A stretch of DNA of 64,000 nt from Burkholderia seminalis DSM 23518 (lineage in GTDB: Bacteria; Pseudomonadota; Gammaproteobacteria; Burkholderiales; Burkholderiaceae), in assembly GCF_902832885.1 (NCBI RefSeq), contig NZ_CADFDK010000016.1:1-64000 (forward strand), given 5' to 3'. The notes below the pieces were generated by a model. It saw only the letters and a list, made by a program, of their open reading frames with translations, ran no database searches and had not been told where the DNA came from. This document shows, piece by piece, positions 60,373-64,000 of this stretch (the first letter of the stretch is position 1; each line of letters starts with the position of its first letter). Made by a program: the position numbers and the translations under genes.

Positions 60373-60401
60373 TTGCGGGGTTATTCGGTCTCGCCTACAA
60401 T
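60373..60401 (+). promoter_or_regulatory. sodB promoter
   Basis: TTGCGG (60373-60378), 17-bp spacer, TACAAT (60396-60401). The implied leader is about 50 bases and carries the GAAGGA ribosome-binding site. Confidence 0.7.
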
Positions 60402-60457
60402 CGGACGCTCGGCAGCATCCAACACGCCCTCCCTACATACTCAACGAAGGAATCGCC

Positions 60458-61036
60458 ATGGCTCATACGCTCCCGCCGCTCCCGTACGCTGAAGACGCAC
60501 TCGCGCCGACCATCTCGCTCGAGACGATCCAGTACCACTACGGCAAGCACCATCAGGCTTATGTGACGAACCTGAACAATCTGATCCCGGGCACGGAATT
60601 CGAAAACCTGTCGCTGGAAGAGATCGTGAAGAAGTCGTCGGGCGGCATCTTCAACAACGCCGCGCAAATCTGGAACCACACGTTCTTCTGGAACAGCCTG
60701 TCGCCGAACGGCGGCGGCGCACCGACGGGCGCGCTGGGCGACGCGATCAACGCGAAGTGGGGTTCGTACGACGCCTTCAAGGAAGCGTTCACGAAGGCCG
60801 CAGTCGGCACGTTCGGTTCGGGCTGGGCATGGCTCGTGAAGAAGGCTGACGGTTCGCTCGACATCGTGTCGACGAGCAACGCGGCGACGCCGCTGACGAC
60901 CGCCGACAAGGCACTGCTGACGATCGACGTGTGGGAACACGCGTACTACATCGACTACCGCAACGCACGTCCGAAGTTCGTCGAAGCGTTCTGGAACATC
61001 GTGAACTGGGACTTCGCGGCGAAGAACTTCGCGTAA
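60458..61036 (+). CDS. sodB: Superoxide dismutase (Fe)
   Basis: 192 aa. It converts superoxide to H2O2 and O2. Metal ligands lie in [11 protein letters not shown] (His), WNHTFFW (His) and [11 protein letters not shown] (Asp, His). The Gln in [13 protein letters not shown] is the iron-type second-sphere residue. AGGA lies upstream of the ATG. Cytoplasmic. It is the last clearly core gene before the composition change. Confidence 0.97.
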   Translation: MAHTLPPLPYAEDALAPTISLETIQYHYGKHHQAYVTNLNNLIPGTEFENLSLEEIVKKSSGGIFNNAAQIWNHTFFWNSLSPNGGGAPTGALGDAINAKWGSYDAFKEAFTKAAVGTFGSGWAWLVKKADGSLDIVSTSNAATPLTTADKALLTIDVWEHAYYIDYRNARPKFVEAFWNIVNWDFAAKNFA

Positions 61037-61057
61037 GTCCGGCTGTTCCGTCACAAT

Positions 61058-61121
61058 AAAGTTTGGAAACGGCAACAAAGTTTGGAAAGTTGACGGAGTG
61101 ACCCGCAACAAACTTTGGAAA
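61058..61121 (+). repeat. Three copies of AAAGTTTGGAAA just after sodB
   Basis: Copies at 61058-61069, 61077-61088 and, as AAACTTTGGAAA, 61110-61121. Copies two and three share the longer core CAACAAA(G/C)TTTGGAAA. They lie between the sodB stop and a hairpin terminator, at the point where base composition falls. Arrays like this occur at ends of transposons whose transposase binds several sites (Tn7, Mu, IS21 types). Confidence 0.7.
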
Positions 61122-61135
61122 TCGTAACCGATATG

Positions 61136-61180
61136 AAAGCCCTCGTCACGAGGGCTTTTTTTCGAAATTTGAATTTCGAA
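61136..61180 (+). terminator. Terminator and adjoining AT-rich inverted repeat
   Basis: Stem AAAGCCCTCGT / ACGAGGGCTTT, then a T-run. Directly after it TTCGAAATT-TG-AATTTCGAA (61161-61180) forms a second perfect inverted repeat. Confidence 0.8.
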
Positions 61181-61391
61181 AGTTGTACGTGATCGCTGAC
61201 TATAGATACAGGGACTAATCGCGTTTACCCCGCGGTGGGAGCGGTCCAACCGAATGGTGTGAGTGCCACGTTGTACGCAGGCGAGTTCGGAGTTGGGTAC
61301 CCGGACGTCCACTCACGCGGGCGTGCGCCATGTACGGTACTTTCCTGAAATTCTTGCCGCTCGATGCTGCCGTGCTCCGATGCCATGAGTC
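61181..61391. other. Boundary region of the accessory segment, no gene assigned
   Basis: With the repeats and terminator, about 355 bases separate sodB from the next supported gene. A minus-strand frame of 60 codons (61225-61407) overlaps the end of that gene and has no recognisable features. Nothing else was recognised. Confidence 0.4.
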
Positions 61392-61991
61392 TCAGACATT
61401 TGGCCAAAGTGCCGCGACATACGCCAGCTCAGCATCAATGATGGCCCTCTGTACCGCAGAGTTGGTGCCAAGCGTGTATAGCTTAGATCCACGCACATCC
61501 AGAACCCCCATGCGTGTATTTGCGCTTGATTTTTGTCTGAGGCAATGCTCCATGAGTGCGGTAATAAGATCCATTTTGGATTTATTTACATCGTCATCTT
61601 TCAAGTAAAGCTTTATGACGTGTGGCGTATCGTTGTAAAGCAATCCAATTTCAGGGTTGACGGAGACCTCGATACCGGAATTTGTATACACGGCCGTTGG
61701 TGGAGAAAACCATTGAGGTCTCTTTGCTCCCCACCATTTTCGATATCCTTCAATAATTTCCGGATACGCGGAGCGCTTCTTTACATCTTTAAGGCCATCG
61801 AGAATGGAGTCTAGCTCGGATTTGGATTTTCCAGATTGGTGAACGGAAACGATTCCATCGCGCAATGGCTTGTAGAAATCAATCGCCGGGCTGTAGTCAT
61901 CTCTGTTCTTGATTTGTCTAACTTTTGTTGCCTTCGGGGAGCCCGCCTTCGAAACTACGTCAACTAGATCGGTGAGGGAAAGTCGCGGCAT
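61392..61991 (-). CDS. Hypothetical protein, accessory region
   Basis: 199 aa, not recognised. Soluble, mixed alpha/beta appearance; no signal peptide, membrane segment, Walker or Cys-cluster motif. Notable stretches are LTDLVDVVSKAGSPKATKV at the N-terminus, YRKWWGAKRPQWFSPP in the middle and a C-terminal LDVRGSKLYTLGTNS. GGAG lies eight bases before the ATG at 61991. Codon use is richer in A/T-ending codons than core genes, which suggests horizontal acquisition. The gene points towards sodB and may be co-inherited with the exonuclease gene divergent from it. Confidence 0.75.
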   Translation of the reverse strand: MPRLSLTDLVDVVSKAGSPKATKVRQIKNRDDYSPAIDFYKPLRDGIVSVHQSGKSKSELDSILDGLKDVKKRSAYPEIIEGYRKWWGAKRPQWFSPPTAVYTNSGIEVSVNPEIGLLYNDTPHVIKLYLKDDDVNKSKMDLITALMEHCLRQKSSANTRMGVLDVRGSKLYTLGTNSAVQRAIIDAELAYVAALWPNV

Positions 61992-62198
61992 AATTGCTCC
62001 AGGATTATGATCGTGGCGTGCAGTCCGTTTGGTAGCATACTCTTGAATTGGATGGATATGTGGTGCTGAGATCGAAGTTCGATGGATTTTATGTGGAACG
62101 GAGGTGGGAATAGATTTAAGGAGGTATTTTTTCTACGGAAAACGTTTGAGGGGTGATGTGTTTTCTCGAATGCTACGTTATGGTTAAGTCCAGTTCAC

Positions 62199-62215
62199 TT
62201 CAATTGTGAATTGAA
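62199..62215. promoter_or_regulatory. Inverted repeat before the exonuclease gene
   Basis: TTCAATT-GTG-AATTGAA, a perfect 7-bp dyad about 36 bases before the start codon, in the divergent gap. Candidate operator. Confidence 0.4.
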
Positions 62216-62250
62216 TTGCGAGTTGGACATCTAGGTGACGGAGGGCGTTG

Positions 62251-62721
62251 ATGGGGACCTTGCACCCATGGAAAAGACGAGTCTTCATTGACACGGAGTT
62301 CACGAATTTGGACTCTCCGGCGCTTGTAAGCCTCGCGCTAGTTGCGGAGGATGGCCGCGAATTCTACGTCGAGCTGACAGATTATTTAGTTAGTGACTGT
62401 ACTGACTTTGTGCGAACGATTGTTGTTCCACAGCTAGGACAATATCCCGATAGAGTGATGTCCAGTGTGGAGGCGGCAAGGGAGTTGAGCAGCTGGATGA
62501 ACGAACTTAGACAGCGCCGTGAGAAACCCGTGCTTTGCTACGATCATCCTATCGACGTCGAACTGCTGGTGCGGTTGCTTGGAAAGAGACCAACGGGTTG
62601 GCAGTTTCAGAATGTAGCAGCAAGGCTTGATGTGAGCGAGCGTGGCCGATACTTAGAACAATCCGGTAGGCATCATCACGCACTGTTCGATGCACGAGCA
62701 AATTGCACTTCGTTTCGTTGA
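62251..62721 (+). CDS. DEDD-type 3'-5' exonuclease, small
   Basis: 156 aa. Exo I motif FIDTEFTN (Asp/Glu), a central acidic segment CYDHPIDVELL in the Exo II region and the Exo III end HHHALFDARAN (His, Asp) make a DEDD exonuclease fold likely. Homologues are often annotated as 3'-5' exoribonucleases or RNase-T-like proteins. GGAGGG is six bases before the ATG at 62251. The protein ends soon after Exo III, shorter than many relatives, so C-terminal truncation is possible. AT-rich relative to core genes; accessory. Confidence 0.7.
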   Translation: MGTLHPWKRRVFIDTEFTNLDSPALVSLALVAEDGREFYVELTDYLVSDCTDFVRTIVVPQLGQYPDRVMSSVEAARELSSWMNELRQRREKPVLCYDHPIDVELLVRLLGKRPTGWQFQNVAARLDVSERGRYLEQSGRHHHALFDARANCTSFR

Positions 62722-63005
62722 GCAAGTTGTACTTCAGTCCGATAGTCATGACTGGCGCCAGCTCAATTTGGTACCTAAGTCCGGCGAGGCAGTGAATATC
62801 AAAGACCTGCTTGCGACAGAACAGCCGGTAGACGATCGCGCGAGACCCTCATCGTTTGCGTTCGGGCGAAGATCCAGAACGAACGCAAGCAAGCAGGGAG
62901 TACCGGAGCGCCAGATAGATTGTTGGTCCGCGCACACACCTCCGACGTTCGATCGAGAGGGCCATCAAGGCGTTATATAAACTCCTGCTGTTGAATAGGT
63001 CACCC
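62722..63005. other. Gap between convergent accessory genes
   Basis: 284 bases between the exonuclease stop and the stop of the convergent hypothetical gene. Short overlapping frames only; no hairpin with a T-run was found. Confidence 0.4.
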
Positions 63006-63908
63006 TCATTCGGGTACAGAGAAATTCCAAAAAAACGAGAGGCGGATAGTCTCGACCGACTCGGGCGACCATTCAATTCCGATGCACATCGCTTCGTCAA
63101 AGGCCGCGTACGAAAGCTTCGTGAAGTCCTCGAGCTGGGCTATATAGCAGGCGTCAACAGTGACCGGCGCTGCGTGAATTGGTACGTCTCCCAAGTGGCC
63201 GATAACACTTGCGACGTCGTTCTCACGTCGGTAGTTAAACGCAAGTGCATCCGAAGCATTGCCTGGGCCTTCGCGCAACTGACGAAGCCATGCTGGCGCA
63301 CTTTGAATCGGGACGAGGATAGCTGGAGTGCCGCCGTTCCGCTGAATCGATTGTACTTGTTCTGCGAGCCAGCCGAGAAAGACGTCAGTGCTTGTATTGG
63401 GCAAAGAAGCTGGGCGCTTAGCGTGCAGGTATTTTTCGATGATGGTTGAAGCAACTTGCTCTCCAACCAGCTTGTTATACCACTCGATGGAGTGGTCATG
63501 CCCGCTTTCCAGCGGCGGGTCTGTGAAGGGGCCTTTTCTAACGTTCACGACGTTTAACCTCGACAAGTCAGCGGAGCAAGGTTCAGCGATAAACGTTGGA
63601 GCAAGGGAAAGCGGAAAAATGGTGCATTGCTTGTCCAAGATGTAGCGTGAAACCGCGGATGACGCTAGCGCCAATCTGCTATTTGCGACCTGTGCGTTAG
63701 TGAATACCGCCTGCCGCGCTTCGGCGGCGGCAGTAGCCAATGCATTCAAGTCGCCCGCCAAAGCCGTTTGTGCGTCCTCCGAGCTGGTTGCATTGCCTAG
63801 TGCCTTCCGCAGTTTATCGATCAGATCTAGCCGGGATGTGAGGCCTGGTGAATTCAAAGCGTCGCTGAGTTGTCGCGCGAAATGTCGCAACTGTTCAAGT
63901 TGGTTCAT
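63006..63908 (-). CDS. Hypothetical protein, accessory region, start uncertain
   Basis: 300 aa from the Met at 63908; not recognised. Features seen: an N-terminal helical, Ala/Leu-rich region (MNQLEQLRHFARQLSDALN... and LNALATAAAEARQAVF), a central mixed region and a C-terminal segment with GIEWSPESVETIRLSFFWNF. No signal peptide or enzyme motif. The reading frame stays open upstream to the edge of the window, so the true start may lie outside. An alternative is that another gene ends at a TGA overlapping this ATG (ATGA). Codon use differs from core genes, in keeping with an acquired segment. Confidence 0.65.
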   Translation of the reverse strand: MNQLEQLRHFARQLSDALNSPGLTSRLDLIDKLRKALGNATSSEDAQTALAGDLNALATAAAEARQAVFTNAQVANSRLALASSAVSRYILDKQCTIFPLSLAPTFIAEPCSADLSRLNVVNVRKGPFTDPPLESGHDHSIEWYNKLVGEQVASTIIEKYLHAKRPASLPNTSTDVFLGWLAEQVQSIQRNGGTPAILVPIQSAPAWLRQLREGPGNASDALAFNYRRENDVASVIGHLGDVPIHAAPVTVDACYIAQLEDFTKLSYAAFDEAMCIGIEWSPESVETIRLSFFWNFSVPE

Positions 63909-64000
63909 GTCTCGAGACCGGTACGGCACAGCCGATACTGCGGTGAAGACACCGAAGGGCGTTCGGCCACCCGCAACGGCAAGGAGTAGCTCGATTTGCG

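Noticed and set aside
61225-61407. 60-codon minus-strand frame at the island boundary
   Set aside because: Overlaps the end of the 199-aa gene, lacks a ribosome site and shows no family feature.
62690-62980. 96-codon frame overlapping the exonuclease 3' end
   Set aside because: Starts inside the exonuclease gene in another frame and has no ribosome site or recognisable protein.

Overview
The window is a GC-rich stretch of a betaproteobacterial chromosome. Gene content, gene order and protein sequences (KynR/kynBUA, Tat-type AmiC, rpsT/murJ, adk-kdsB-Trm112-lpxK, xseA, sodB) fit the genus Burkholderia, most likely the B. cepacia complex, main chromosome. Housekeeping genes dominate. No rRNA, tRNA, CRISPR array or complete insertion sequence was seen.

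Layout. 1-2.4 kb: the end of an efflux outer-membrane lipoprotein gene, a chloramphenicol-phosphotransferase-like kinase and an NCS2 purine/uracil permease. 2.8-6.5 kb: an FGGY sugar kinase, then the glutathione-dependent formaldehyde pair (frmA-like dehydrogenase, S-formylglutathione hydrolase). 6.6-9.7 kb: a zur-znuA-znuC-znuB zinc-uptake operon whose ATPase has a His-rich tail. 10-24.8 kb: a polyol catabolism locus. One strand carries a polyol dehydrogenase, a PfkB kinase, a GatZ/KbaZ-family protein, a complete ABC importer and a HAD phosphatase. The other strand carries D-arabinitol dehydrogenase, xylulokinase and a SorC-family regulator. A LysR/MFS pair sits between them.

25-29 kb: kynurenine pathway (kynA, kynU, kynB) with divergent kynR, and a flavin reductase. 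29.3-39.9 kb: a selenium-binding-protein/membrane-protein pair, msrA, a DUF72 protein with a clamp-binding-like motif, cfa, pdxH, tcdA, a CnoX-like thioredoxin, a pirin and an EamA exporter. 39.9-54.4 kb: amiC, tsaE, queG, ogt, xerD, an acyl-CoA synthetase, ybaK, plsY, yajQ, murB, argF, a DUF3579 gene, rpsT, murJ and a SirB1-family gene. 54.5-61.0 kb: an SDR, adk, kdsB, a Trm112-like gene, lpxK, xseA and sodB. From about 61.04 kb to the end the DNA is visibly more AT-rich, with unfamiliar genes and a DEDD exonuclease. It starts right after sodB with three copies of a 12-bp repeat and looks like the edge of an accessory island.

The most striking signal is in the polyol locus. The two operons are about 15 kb apart and on opposite strands, yet they carry near-identical promoter/operator modules: a -35 TTGACA or TTGACT, a 17-bp spacer, and a GATCAT -10 lying inside a 13-7-13 bp inverted repeat with half-site CGATCATTYGCTC. 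The natural reading is that one regulator, probably the SorC-family protein encoded in the locus, controls a shared importer and two oxidation branches: galactitol/sorbitol type through a PfkB kinase and a GatZ/KbaZ-type epimerase or aldolase subunit, and D-arabinitol to D-xylulose 5-phosphate.
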